Shown: in pieces, positions 1-11,336 of the stretch | Position numbering within the stretch: position 1 is the first letter of the stretch | Layout of the letters: the number at the start of each line of letters is the position of its first letter | Notes under the pieces: model-generated | The model's input: the letters and a program-made list of their open reading frames with translations, nothing else | Told to the model about the DNA's origin: nothing | The model's database searches: none | Position numbers and translations under genes: made by a program | Assembly: GCA_050084985.1 (NCBI GenBank) | Contig: JBITNC010000001.1 | Coordinates: forward strand, 103,416,001-103,480,000 | DNA length: 64,000 nt | Direction: 5' to 3' | Source of the DNA: Nageia nagi | Taxonomy: Eukaryota; Pinophyta

Positions 1-150
1 TATCCATTCTAACCCCATGTAAATCTTGGGTTAAAAGGTGAGTTAAGGTGAGGTTCTCACCTATAAATAGAGGGCTTGGGCTTGTTGTAAAACACACTTG
101 TAGAAAGCACTCTCATGCTTGTAGTTCCATAAGAGCTTGATCTCTGCACC
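1..150 (+). repeat. LTR fragment, copy 1 of an outer retroelement
   Basis: This stretch matches 17674-17811 almost base for base. Both copies contain the AACCCCATGT block, the duplicated GGTGAG steps, a TATA-like CTATAAATAG and the following AGAAAGCACTCTCATGC block. The match stops near 148, where copy 1 goes into CTGCACCACC and copy 2 into TGTAGAAAG. Copy 2 follows a polypurine tract, so this is most simply the downstream part of an LTR cut by the window edge. The TATA-like box would be the LTR promoter. Pairing with the 17.5-kb copy as the two LTRs of one element is inference. Confidence 0.6.
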
Positions 151-1567
151 ACCCATAGTCATTTTTGATATGCTAGGGTCTCTGACTCATTTTTCAAGGG
201 TAGCTAGATGAATCTAAATCTTGATCATTTTTGGGCTATGTGATGGTTTATAGTTGGGAATAATTAATTTTATTGCCTCATTTTTCATGCCTTGTTGACC
301 TTCTAGATGTGCATGTTCATTAGTTAATTTTTCAATGTGCTATACCCAAATTAACTCACAAGGGTCATTTTCTAATGAGTTACTCTCTCCATAGGATATT
401 GTTGTTGAATTAATTTTTTTAACTACAAAGGAAATTACTCATAAATAATGAGTTACTTAATAACTCATATTTTTTTTTGAATTTAAAAAAAGAGGGACCG
501 ATATTTATGACATTCTTTTTTACAAATTGGGCATTTTTAAAGTTATTTTTCACTCTTACACAAATGATGAGTTATTTTCTCTCTTAAAAGATAATAAAAA
601 AGGGGGAGATCATTAATTTTTATTTTTTCTCAAAAAAAAAAATTAATTTACAAAGAAGGGAAAGTACTAATATTTTAGAATTATAAAATTTTTACAAGTT
701 CCACTTAATGTGGCCTACTGCTTATATTCCTCATAAGCTTTAGGGTGTAGCTCCTTAATAAAGCTAAACCTTAAGCTAAAATTACAAACATATAAATATA
801 TGTTCCTAGTATTTTGTCTACTGCATGTGAGATTTTATTTTTTTCACAAGACTATTCATTCAAACTAATAAAAATTAAAGCACTTTTTGTGATGACCTCT
901 TCTTTTTTGAAATGCAAAGTTGATACCTTCTTTTTTTTAAGTTAGTATTTATTTCAAAGAACATGAACCTTTTTTTTCAAACATTTATGGTTATGGATAA
1001 AATAAGTATTACGATCATAAAGGCATAAGTAGTATGTAAAGGATGTTACTAAATATATATTTATGTAATAATTATATGGGTATCACATATTGTTTTACTC
1101 TAATCCTTTAACTAAATTATGTTGATAACAATAAAGTTAATTACTCTAAGCCTTAACTTATATATCTCAACATCACAATTTGGCTATGTGATAATTAGTT
1201 TTATACTTGCTAAAACTATCATTATGTTTTTTAGAGTGAAATTTAATATGTGTCACCTTTACTTCCATATTATAAAGTTTATATCCTTGTTTAAGGATTA
1301 ATGCCACATTATAGAGAACTTCATATCCATGTTCATGGATTAACATTACTTTGTTACTATACCACATACTTCTTGAGAAATATTCTTTATCTAGGCAACA
1401 ATATTGCCCTCAATGCATTATTATTGTTGATAACCATATTTTTTTATCCTTATCAACATGTTTATCGATGGATGACCATTTTATTTTTAGTGGATTGATG
1501 TACTTGTGGTTTGTAAATCTTGACTAATGTATAGTCAAGTTAGTATTTTATGGTATAAGGCTTGTAA
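151..1567. other. AT-rich stretch without recognisable gene
   Basis: The stretch is very AT-rich with many homopolymer runs, and only short open frames that I consider chance (for example 1119-1301 and 1301-1498). An imperfect palindrome with CTTGACTA / TAGTCAAG arms lies at 1519-1539. The last bases (CTCTT, 1568-1572) are the left target-site copy of the copia insertion that follows. It is probably inner sequence of the element whose LTR is at 1-150, but no coding motif confirms this. Confidence 0.5.
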
Positions 1568-1572
1568 CTCTT

Positions 1573-2070
1573 TGAGAGAGTTAAACTATAAACTAAACAA
1601 CTCTATACTTCTAAGATCACATGAAATATCATACTAACATCAAGATAACTCAAGAAGATAATCTCAAAAAGTGACACAAGATGTAAGTGGTTCCTCTAAC
1701 TAGGAGTACATCCTCTAACTAGATCTCACTTCATCTACAAACATGAATATCTTATAATTCTCCTAACTCATCTCCTAAACACTATCCTATAGAATAGCTT
1801 TACTTTATAAAATTGGCGTATGATCCAAAGCGGAGCCTTCTATTTATAGGCCAAAATCCTTCTTTGGATCACCATTTTACCCAATATACAAAATCATGAC
1901 ATGCACATCCTTTTACCTAAAGGGCATGCTCATGACATGGAGTGTATGATAAGTTACATTATCATATTCACTTAAATACTTAAGGTGTCAAATGATACCC
2001 TTAAGTATTAGTGAACTTACATAGAATATTGTTACAAAACCTTTACAATAATGCATTATACATTCCAACA
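1573..2070 (-). repeat. 3' LTR of copia element C
   Basis: It aligns along its whole length with 9955-10453. It begins TGAGAGAG on the plus strand and ends AACA, which gives TGTT...CTCA on the element's own strand. A CCTATAAATAG box on the minus strand (around 1840) is the likely LTR promoter TATA box. Confidence 0.92.
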
Positions 2071-2080
2071 CTCCTCCTTA
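2071..2080 (-). promoter_or_regulatory. Polypurine tract of copia element C
   Basis: On the minus strand this reads TAAGGAGGAG and ends directly at the TGTTGGAATG start of the 3' LTR. This is where plus-strand DNA synthesis is primed in LTR retrotransposons. Confidence 0.8.
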
Positions 2081-3079
2081 ATGCAATATTAGAATAGAGC
2101 AAATAAGATATAAGAAAGAGAGTAAGTAAGAGAGTTCTCCTCCAAATAGATACAACAAAGATGAGAACTTTTTACATATTTATGAAGTAAAAAAGATCTA
2201 GTTTGAGACTCACTAATTTATAAATATAATTATTAACCATAACTAGTTTTAATGTACATGAAATAGTCATCCAACTGGAAGTCATGAAGAGTCTCCAATA
2301 GCTTACATATCTGAAGTAACCTACAATCTCAAAGGAACTTACAAGTCATAGGAAGCTCAAATAATAAGATCAATTAGATGCAACATATTCATATAAAAAA
2401 GGATAGATGAATCACATAAATACCATCATGAACTGATCAATGGTGCATTATAAGTCATCATGAAGATGACAAGCCAAAACTCATAGTCACCTGCTATATA
2501 TAAAACATATGTTGATTATCATTACAAAATAGAGCATGCACATATGAGTTCCTCACATATGGATAACTAAATAGTGCCAAAAAATACATATGAGTTCCTC
2601 ACACATGGATAATTGAATAGTGCTAGACTGGCCAATCTTTTTGGTTTTTAAGAATTTGTACAACAAGTTCTTCATGCAAAGCAAACTTACCACAAAGGTG
2701 TACAATAAAATCAATACTATACAATATAAAATCCTCCTAGGGGTGAAGTTGTCATCACAAATATGAATTCAACATAAGAATTCAAACTTCACTTCCATTT
2801 GAGGACAACTTCACCAATTTGATAGCATCCTTAACCATACAAAACTAAGCTTCTAAGAGTGGTTTAGTGAACAAATAAGTGGAGTTCAAGATGAATGGAC
2901 AATACTCTAAGTATATGATGCCATTAAGAATCTTCTCCATGATAAAATGGACATGGATTTATACATATTTTTTTCTCTAATAGAACATATGATTCTTAGC
3001 CATAGAAATAGCTAACTAATTATCTAAAGAAATCAAAGATGAGCCACCTTAATCATACCTAATTTATTTTACAATATGC

Positions 3080-5420
3080 CTTAGCCAAATGGCTTTCTAG
3101 GTTGCAACAAACATGGCATGATATTTGGCTTCTATGGTGGAAAGAGAAATAATAAGGTGTTTTTTAGAAGCCCAAGAGATAACATCGAAACCAATGCTAA
3201 ACACATACATAGAGGTTGATTTCTTATCATCTATAGCTCTCCCATAGTTATGAAAACCTAAAGAGAACAAATGAGGGCAACTTAGAATACTTGAGAGCAA
3301 AATCTTTAGTCCCTATAACATACCTCAAAATTGGCTTAATAGCATTGAGGTGCTTAACATATGGTTTCTGCATGAATCATACCATCAGATTCACTATAAA
3401 GAAAATATCTGGCATAGGTATAGTCAAATATAAAAGACTACCAATTAATTTCCTATAAGCTATAGCATCAACTAATTGAGAGTTGGACTCAAAGAAATAA
3501 TGATTCTAAGAGAGACTGGGATTGCATAATATCTACACTCCTCCATTTAAAACTTTTCCAAGATGTCTAATATATACTTCGATTGATTGAGATAAGTATA
3601 ATCCTTGTATTGATACACTTGCATTCCAATATAGTAGTGCAAGAGACCAATATCAATCATTTTAAACATTACCTTAAGTTTGGATATGCACTCTTGAATG
3701 ATTTCATCATCATTCCTAGTTATTAAAAGATCATACACATAAAGGAGAATCAAGACCATATTTTTTCTTTTATTAAGTACATATAGATCAAATTCAAAAA
3801 AATACTTGAATAAATCATACAAAAAACCCTAAAATCTTCCTATACCAGGATCTTGATGCTTGCTTAAGTCCATATAATGACTTCTTTAACTTGCACATAA
3901 ATGAATCTTTACCTTCCATAATGAACCCTTCTAGTTGATTCATGAAGATTTCCACATCTAAATCACCATTGAGAAATGCACTCTTGATGTTAAGTTGAAA
4001 AACTATCCATCTTTGAGCTGCAAAAAGACTAAAGATAATTCTCATAGTAGGCATATTTGCCACGAGATCAAAGGTTTCTTCATAATCTACATCATATTTC
4101 TAAGCAAAACCTTTGGCTACTAACTTTGCCTTGTATTTCTCAATATCCCCAACTAAATTGAACTTTCCTTGTAGATCCACTTATTTTCTATCACATTCTT
4201 CTCATTGGGATAAGGAACCAAATCTTAAGTTTTATTTTTCATAAACACCTCATACTCCAGTTTCAAGGCTTCCATCCAACACTCATGCTTAGAATCTTAT
4301 TTGAAGGTTGAGGGCTCATGCTTGTTGATAATCTTGAAAAATAAGGATTTGTTCAAGGTCATTCTCCTTGTTACTTTTTGTGTTTGAGAATTTTATTCAT
4401 AAGGTGACTTGTTACATCAAAATATAACTAGCTAGATGCAACTAAAGAGTCCTCTAGATCATCAACATCCTCATTAGAAGCAAATTCTTTAAAATTTTTA
4501 TTAAATTTTATATCCTTTGAAATAAACATGGCTTTATAGGATGGAGAGTAGAGTCTGTAGCCTCTATATTGGCTATCATAACCTATAAAGATGAATTTTT
4601 AGCTTTTTTATTTGGGTTCTTCCTTTTCTCATAAATAATATAGAAAAATGCTTCACAACCAAACACCCTAAGGTTTGAAATGTTAGGTTTTCTTTCTGAC
4701 CATGCCTCAAAAGGAGTTTTACCCTAAATAGCTTTTGTGAGACACCTATTTATGGTGTAAATAGTAGTGCTCACAACTTCACCCCACAAAAAACTAGGAA
4801 GATTACCCAACATGCATCTAGCCATCTCCATAGTTGTCTTATTTTTCCTTTCATTGCCTTTTGATTTCATACTTATCACAATATTCATTGAACTCATTAC
4901 TGTTGTATTCTTCCATATTATTTGATCTTAATAACTTGATTTTAAGGTTAGTTTGATTCTAAATAAAGGCCTTAAAAAATTTAAAACTCTCAAAGGTTTG
5001 ATCTTTGTGCTCTAGTAGATAGCCAAAAGTCATGTTACTAAAATCATTGATGAAGGTCAAGACATAAGATACTCCTCTAAGTGACTCAGTTTGAAATGGA
5101 ACCATCAAATTTGAATGCACAAATTGAAAAGTTGATATGCTCTTGTTGTCTTATCTTTTTCAAACTTTTTTCTATGCATCTTTCCAAGAATGCACTTCTT
5201 GCATATAGAACAATCGAAGAAGAAATTGAAGGCAAACCTTCCACAAGTTTTTGATCTTTCATGACTTGAATACTCTTATGGTTAAGGTGACTTAAATGTT
5301 GGTGCCAAAGATTTCCTATAGAACACATACTTTTAGTAAGACATATATTTGATAAAATTTGATCCATAATGTAAAGATCATATTTCACTGATCCTTTAAC
5401 CAATGTGGCAAGTCCTTTCT
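3080..5420 (-). pseudogene. Copia pol relic (pre-integrase, integrase, RT, RNase H)
   Basis: Going down the minus strand, the gag-pre-integrase block lies at 5403-5086 (LWHQHLSHLNHKS signature). The integrase core and C-terminal part lie at about 4870-4510, with motifs resembling MARCMLGNLP and GKTPFEAW. Reverse transcriptase lies at 4063-3547, with FLNGDL, SLYGLKQASRSWY and LHYYIGMQVYQ. RNase H lies at 3300-3097, with DDKKSTSMYVFS, WASKK and LSTIEAKY. Many stops are TAG or TAA where CAG or CAA is expected. The RT catalytic motif reads YVYD (3730-3741) instead of YVDD, so catalysis would be lost even without the stops. It is certainly a copia pol and certainly dead. Confidence 0.9.
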
Positions 5421-5699
5421 TAATGCAACAAGATTGAGGGTCAAACTCAAAAGAATACCTTTTTCTAGCAACTTAGATCATAAAGAAAAGATTCATCCTA
5501 ATATTAGGAATATAGAGCACATTTTTAAGAGCCTTTATATGAATCAACACACTCCCAATTCCATGGAATTTAAGGGTAAAGTTATCACCTATTATAATCA
5601 CATCTTTTCTATACTTGTGAAAGTTCTCAAACTTTTCCTTTTCAAAGCATATCTGATTAGTGCAACCAAAGTCAATAATCCAATTAGATGAAAAAAGAG

Positions 5700-6766
5700 C
5701 AAGAAATGGAGTAGAGTGCCATAAAAAAACCTACTTGAATATTCTAATTTTCTTTAAATTTCTTTACATTTCCATTACCTTTGATCTTTTTCTCTCTTTT
5801 CTTTTTGTAGTAATCAACTTCTTTGTGACCTTGGATGCCACAATAGTCACAATTGCCATCAAACATTTCCTTAGGATATGGATTGTTTGCTTTTCCTTTT
5901 CCATATTTTTTCTTGAAGTGGTTGTTTTTCCTATTGTTCCTATTGCAATTATTGTTATTCTTGTTGTTGCTATTATTGCCATTATTCTTACAACTATTGA
6001 TGCCATTATCTCTTTTCTCAAACCTGTTAGAGGAAGAAGGATAAGATTTCTTTTAATGGTTAAAATTCTTCTTGAAAGGAGTTTTGGTTATTCTAAGAGC
6101 AATATTATTATATTTAAAATAAGAAATAAATTCCTTTTTGTTAAGGGTTTCCTCATGTTTCAAAAGGATCCTAGAAAGGTTCTCAAAGGAGAAGACTTCT
6201 TCTTCATCATCAAACCTTGTTTCCATAATAATCACAAAGTTTCCAAACTTTGAAGAAAGGCTTTGAAGAATGATAAATACCATAAACTTATCATTGATCT
6301 AATTGAACCCACAAACAACAAGTTGGGTCCTTAGGTTAATTATTTTGTTCAAGTATATAGCCATATTTTCATCTTCCACTTGACAAGATTGAAGCAACTT
6401 TTGGAGAATGGTAAACCTTCTTGAAAACTTTGAACAAAGGTATATTTTCTTAAGCTTATCCCAAGATTTCTTTATTGAGGTTAAAAAGGAAATCATTAGG
6501 AGCATATCATCTAAAATTACATGGAAGATCATGGAGGTTGCCAACTTATTTTTCATGTTGTAAGCCTCTTGTGCCTTCTCATCGATAGGAGGTACAAGGT
6601 TTTCATTAATTATTTTCCAAATCTTCCTTGCTTGTAATTTAGCTCTCATCCAAGGTTCCAAAATACCAAAGTTGGAACCATCAAGAATGTGTATAGGTAA
6701 AAGGGTTCTCCCATTTACTACATAAGAATGTGAAAAATAATAAGCATGTGATTTAACAAATAACAT
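5700..6766 (-). pseudogene. Copia gag relic with degenerate zinc knuckle
   Basis: The frame 6766-6299 (155 aa) carries a copia gag core: ILDGSNFGILEPWMRAKLQA, then helical sequence ending in YLNKIINLRTQLVVCG. It continues in another frame at 6283-6053. Next comes an Asn-rich stretch at about 6020-5870. A CCHC-like knuckle at 5851-5810 has the pattern C-x2-C-x4-H-x4, with Tyr in place of the fourth ligand Cys. The long hydrophobic plus-strand frame at 5660-6253 is only the antisense of the Asn-rich region. Gag would form the virus-like particle of the element, and here it is broken by frameshifts. Confidence 0.82.
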
Positions 6767-6769
6767 TAA

Positions 6770-9700
6770 ATGTTAAGTTTTAACCAAGTAAATAATACAT
6801 GCTAAATTTAACACTAGATTCATGCTTGATTTGATTCACAAGTGCAAATGTTTTATAACTAAAATAATAACCCATGCACCCAAATACATTTTTCATCTCA
6901 AGAACTGTAGATGTAAAGTGATATTGTTGAGGCTTGTTATCTTATCTAAAATTAGACCTTCATCTGGATGCCCACACAAGAGGAGTTCAAGTACTACCAA
7001 TCCTCAACCAGTTCACCTTGGTCAATATTATACTTTCTCACAAGGAGAAGTACCTACTATTTTCCAAGGTTATGATATTTATTGGATCAACCAAATTATT
7101 AATATTGATTAGGTTTCAAGTTATCCTCTTAGGTTATCAGGATAATTCTTGAATGGATGTGTAAACATGTGGTATCACTACACACATGCCTACCACCTAC
7201 TAGATTTATGTCTAGACTAATAAAGGACTTAGGGGTAATTGAGAAGTATGAAATTTTCACCATTTGGATCATCAAACTTAAAGGCTCCAGTCTATTTGTC
7301 CTCACCCCATGGCTTCCCAAAAAAGTCATGTTGTAGAATGTACATGTGGATGTGTTAATTTTAGGGGGTTTCTCATTTCAATGTTTATATTTTTGTTTGC
7401 ATAAGAAAATAAATCAAAAATTTGAAACATGAAGTAAAAATAGCATAAGTAAAAAAAATCCATTCAATATTTGAAACCTAAATGTTCAATGGGTTTTGTT
7501 TACCAACCCCTAAAGGATATCTTTACATCATTCCTAATTTTGCACAAGTTCATTTTGCATAAAGATGTAAATTACATCATAAATTAATATTTTAAGTAAT
7601 ATGCATGCATTATTTGACTTAAAAATTTAAGTCTTAAGTATCTAACTTAAAAATTTAAGTCCTAAGCATGTATCATGCATGAGTATACATTATCTTATTA
7701 CTTTGCATAAGAAATTTGTTAATTCTAACATGCAATCATTTCCAAAAACAAATTAAGTAAAATATCCATAAAGTTTCCCCCTTTTTACTTAAATTAGATC
7801 TTAAGGAATATGCTTTCATTAATAAATACTTACGCAAAATTACTTTAGTAAAAAAAATCACCTAAGTAATATTGGAGGTATTTAGAAATTTGCACAAACT
7901 TTTCTAAAATTTACAATCAAAGTAAAAAAAAATTATCATAGAGATAATAAAAAAATTCAACCTCAAAAAAGAGCATTTCCTTAGCTTTAACACTAAATAA
8001 AATTAAATGCTAAGGAGAGATTTGTCAACTTTTTAGCACTAAATAAAAATTTGTTGTCCAATGCAAAATTTTAATTCTAAGCATAAATATAATTCTTTAC
8101 TTAGGAATTATCTTGTATTGTCAAATGTAAAAGGATATTTTCACTTTGACACTAAGTAAATATATTATAACAATAAATGAAAGTGTTAAATATTCCCGCC
8201 TATTTTTAACACTTTTAGAAAAGATAGCTTAAAGATTTATCCCTTTAAACATATTCAGAAAAATTAATACAATTTAAAAAAAATTTCTAAACTTAGTAGT
8301 TCTAAACTTATCTTGTTGCTAAACTTAGAAAAAATGTTCCCTCCAATTAGAAAAAAGGTACACCCCACAACAACAATACGTAAAGTAGTAAATGTAAATT
8401 TGGAACCCTATAATCCTAGTGAATGGAAACTTAATGCTCATTTTGAATTCTTAATCCATGCAAGTAGAGGACATCATTATTGAATTCTTACTCCATGCAA
8501 GTAGAAGACATTATTATGGAAAAAAAAAACTTGCTTTTAAAGTAAAAAAAGCATTAAAGGAATGGTCCAGTAGTTAGGTAAAAAGGGAGAGGACCAATTT
8601 TCCAAGTGAGATGGGGAAGTGGCTAAATTTTAGCATGTAATGGTGGATGAAATAGTCCAAGCCAAAGGAAAGGGGTGATATGGTTTCAAATCCCATGTAA
8701 CAAATGTTGATCAAGGAGTGAGAAAGTGCTATAGATATAATAGAGAGGTTGTGCAGATGGAGGAGAGGCTATGTAGATAGAGGATAGGCTGCATGGATGA
8801 AAATGGAGGAGAGGATACATAGATGGAGGAGATACATCATTGAAGGTATTTTTAAATAACCTTGCCACTTACCCATTAAAAAGATGTGAATAGAACATCT
8901 CTCATAACTTTTTCAACTAGAGACTATGCATGAAGATGGAGTTGTGCGCTATGTAGGATTGGGTAACATTTGGATGAGATAAGATCTCCTTAACACTGTG
9001 AATGGCTAGGTAGTAAAACATAATTCATAGGATTGCAGTAATAAAAGAGTTAGTGGCCATAGTCAACAACTAGTATTTCTCTTTGTCTATTTATTAGAGG
9101 ATTCCCTCCATCTAATTCTACTTGCACCTAGCTCATGTACTCTAAAAAATGATGCAATGTGGGGTTTCAAACCCTCATAAAGTGAGCTTGAATACTAGAG
9201 AGAAAAAAAGGAAACATAGCCATGCTAGGGAGATGGGTAAACACAACGTAAAGGGGTGGAGTGGTGAAGTCTAGGTGAAGGGCAAGTTGTTATGAAGGGG
9301 TGTTTAGGTTGGTTTTGGCCATTGCTCCCTTGGAATGGCTAGCCAGGGGCCACCATTATTTTTTATTAAAAGAGTCTCCTCCTCTAAAGAAAGAAATGTC
9401 TCCCCTTTAAAACATCCTTTTGCATATGTTTTTTAATATATACAAAAAAACTTGAAATTTTTCCAATTTATTTTAATGTAAAAATTTTGTACAAAAAAAT
9501 ATATACATGTATATTTTTGAAAGATAAACTTCAAATTGAATTTGTAAAATTTTTGTACACAAACATTTTAGATATACAAAAAAAAATTATATATACATGT
9601 ATATTTTTTGAAAAAGAAATTTCAAATTAAAGGTATGCAATTTTTTTTTTAATAAGCAATATATTAATCATCTTTTGTAAAAATAATTACAGCTAGCATG

Positions 9701-9943
9701 AAAGATGTTAGTACAAACAAAATATTGCATAACAATATATTACTATTTTTAAGGTAATTTGCAAAAACAATGAACTACCATACCAGACAAAACATTTAGT
9801 ATCATAATGAAGTAACACAAAAAATAGCCAAGAAGGAAGGAATTTATAACTTCTATTAGTTTTACCTCAACAAGGAAGGAATGAGGTGAAGAATGAGGAA
9901 TGAAGATCACCAAGTTGTAGAATAAGAGCTTCAACACCAACAT
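6770..9943. other. Long non-coding leader of copia element C
   Basis: About 3.2 kb lies between gag and the primer binding site with no supportable coding frame. It holds several local duplications: GACTTAAAAATTTAAGTC-like palindromes at 7616-7633 and 7644-7661, a roughly 38-bp tandem pair at about 8446-8520 (ATCCATGCAAGTAGA twice), degenerate repeats of GGAGGAGAGG..ACATAGATG at 8757-8840, and a roughly 95-bp pair around TATATACATGTATATTTTT at about 9480-9620. This is long for a copia leader. A captured or nested sequence is possible, but I see no boundaries. Confidence 0.45.
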
Positions 9944-9952
9944 CTGATACCA
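9944..9952 (-). promoter_or_regulatory. Met-tRNA primer binding site of element C
   Basis: On the minus strand this reads TGGTATCAG, two bases inside the 5' LTR. It is the usual plant copia primer site complementary to initiator methionine tRNA. Its place next to the LTR edge at 9955 fixes the element's orientation. Confidence 0.85.
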
Positions 9953-9954
9953 AA

Positions 9955-10453
9955 TGAGAGAGTTGAACTATAAACTAAACAACTTTATACTTTCAAGATC
10001 ACATGAAAGCTCATAATAACATCAAGATAACTCAATAAGACAATCTCATAAAGTGACATAAGATGTAAGTGGTTCCTCCACTTAGGAGTACATCCACTAA
10101 CTAGATCTCACTTCATTCACAAACATGAATCTCTTATAGTTCTCCTAACTCATCTCCTAAATACCATCCTATATCATAGCTTTACTCCACAAAATTGGTG
10201 TATAATCCAAATATGGAGCCTTTTATTTATAGGTCAAAATCCCTCTTTGGATCACCCTTTTACCCAATGTACAAAAGCATGACATGCACATCCTTTTACC
10301 CAAGGGGCATGCTCATGACATGGAGTGTAGAAAAAGTTACATTATCATATTCATGTAAATACTTAAGGTATCAAATGATAGCCTTAAGTATTAGTGAACT
10401 TACATAGGAGATTATTACAAAACCTTTACAATAATGCATTACACATTCCAACC
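9955..10453 (-). repeat. 5' LTR of copia element C
   Basis: Full-length partner of 1573-2070. Its outer terminal base has changed (AACC instead of AACA on the plus strand). The target-site copy CTCTT follows at 10454-10458 and matches 1568-1572 exactly. Confidence 0.92.
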
Positions 10454-10458
10454 CTCTT

Positions 10459-11032
10459 GACTAGTGGCATGGTCAAGTTAGAATTTTTTATGACTTGTAG
10501 TATATGATTTATGAATCCTAACTTAATTATGTTATTGGTTTATAACTTGATTAATGATGACATAATATATCTTAATATATAATGGCATGATTTATAATAT
10601 TATTCTCCTTTTTGATAGGAGAATATCAAGATTCCATAACCTTATCTATGTGGTAAATATTCATTGAATAATTAGATTTTTTTTTGTATCATCAAAATAT
10701 TTATAATTAATTACCATAGACTTATGTGGTAACCTTACTAGCTACATTAATGGTACTTAGACATATTTTGTATCATCGATTTCTTTTTTGTATAAATCTA
10801 TGTTAACCTTACCACCTACATTAATGGTACTTAGACATGTATGGTTTTATGATGAATCTTATTTTTAAGGAAATAGGTTGATAAAGATTATGGTGAAAAT
10901 TTTATTTTCGTAACAAATCTATGGTGGCCTTACCACCAAATTTAATTGTGTTTACTATTACACACCTACTTGACTTATTCAAAATGACTATAAATAGAGA
11001 TAATCATTTGAATATGGACTCACGAATTAGCC
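10459..11032. repeat. AT-rich spacer with tandem repeats
   Basis: No gene is visible. A palindrome with CTTGAC / GTCAAG arms opens the stretch (10456-10477) and continues the sequence interrupted at 1572. Two copies of a 74-bp unit (core AACCTTACnnnCTACATTAATGG) start at 10731 and 10805, with a weaker GGCCTTACCACC echo at about 10925. A TATA-like CTATAAATAG lies near 10990, just upstream of copia frame A, and could be part of a decayed LTR. Confidence 0.5.
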
Positions 11033-11335
11033 ATGGTAAGAAAGTATCAAAAATGTATTGGTTTTGAAGATGATTATGTTTTGCATAATCCTTTACTCAA
11101 TGTTCCATATAATACTCTGATCAATGTTCCACCCAATGCTCCACTCAATGTTTTGCTTAATCCTTCGATCCATGCTCCACCTAATCCTTTGATTCATGGT
11201 CTACTCAATGCTTTATGCTATGTATGGACTAATGTTCTAGTTAATGTTACTCTAACTAATGTTGATAAAGGATCATCATTTGGAGTTATGGCCAATATGT
11301 CTTCATTGGATCATGAAATTCAATCTTTACACTAG
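11033..11335 (+). pseudogene. Octapeptide-repeat frame upstream of copia A protease
   Basis: The 100-aa frame contains seven tandem 24-bp units at 11087-11254. They encode octads that all begin with Asn and follow the rough pattern N-x-L-I-N-V-P-P, drifting to N-V-L-V-N-V-T-L. The frame ends just before the aspartic protease motif of copia A, so it is probably the gag-protease linker of that element. I know no named domain for the repeat. The start Met is arbitrary because upstream gag has not been found. Confidence 0.55.
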
Positions 11336-11336
11336 T

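Larger units (their letters stand above)
1573..10453 (-). mobile_element. Complete but decayed Ty1/copia retrotransposon C
   Basis: The element is bounded by two direct LTRs (1573-2070 and 9955-10453) and flanked by identical 5-bp copies CTCTT (1568-1572 and 10454-10458). Read on the minus strand the LTR starts TGTTGGAATG and ends CTCTCTCA. A Met-tRNA primer site adjoins the right LTR and a purine tract adjoins the left LTR. Gag, gag-pre-integrase, integrase, reverse transcriptase and RNase H remnants follow in copia order on the minus strand. The domains are split by stops and frameshifts, so the element is non-autonomous. The LTRs differ at many positions, so the insertion is old. About 3.2 kb of non-coding leader separates the primer site from gag. 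Confidence 0.93.

Noticed and set aside
1119-1498. Overlapping 60-65 aa frames on both strands
   Set aside because: Composition is that of AT-rich chance frames. No conserved motif.
5660-6253. 197-aa hydrophobic plus-strand frame resembling a membrane protein
   Set aside because: It is antisense to the Asn-rich copia gag. Asn codons (AAT/AAC) read in reverse give Ile, Val and Leu.
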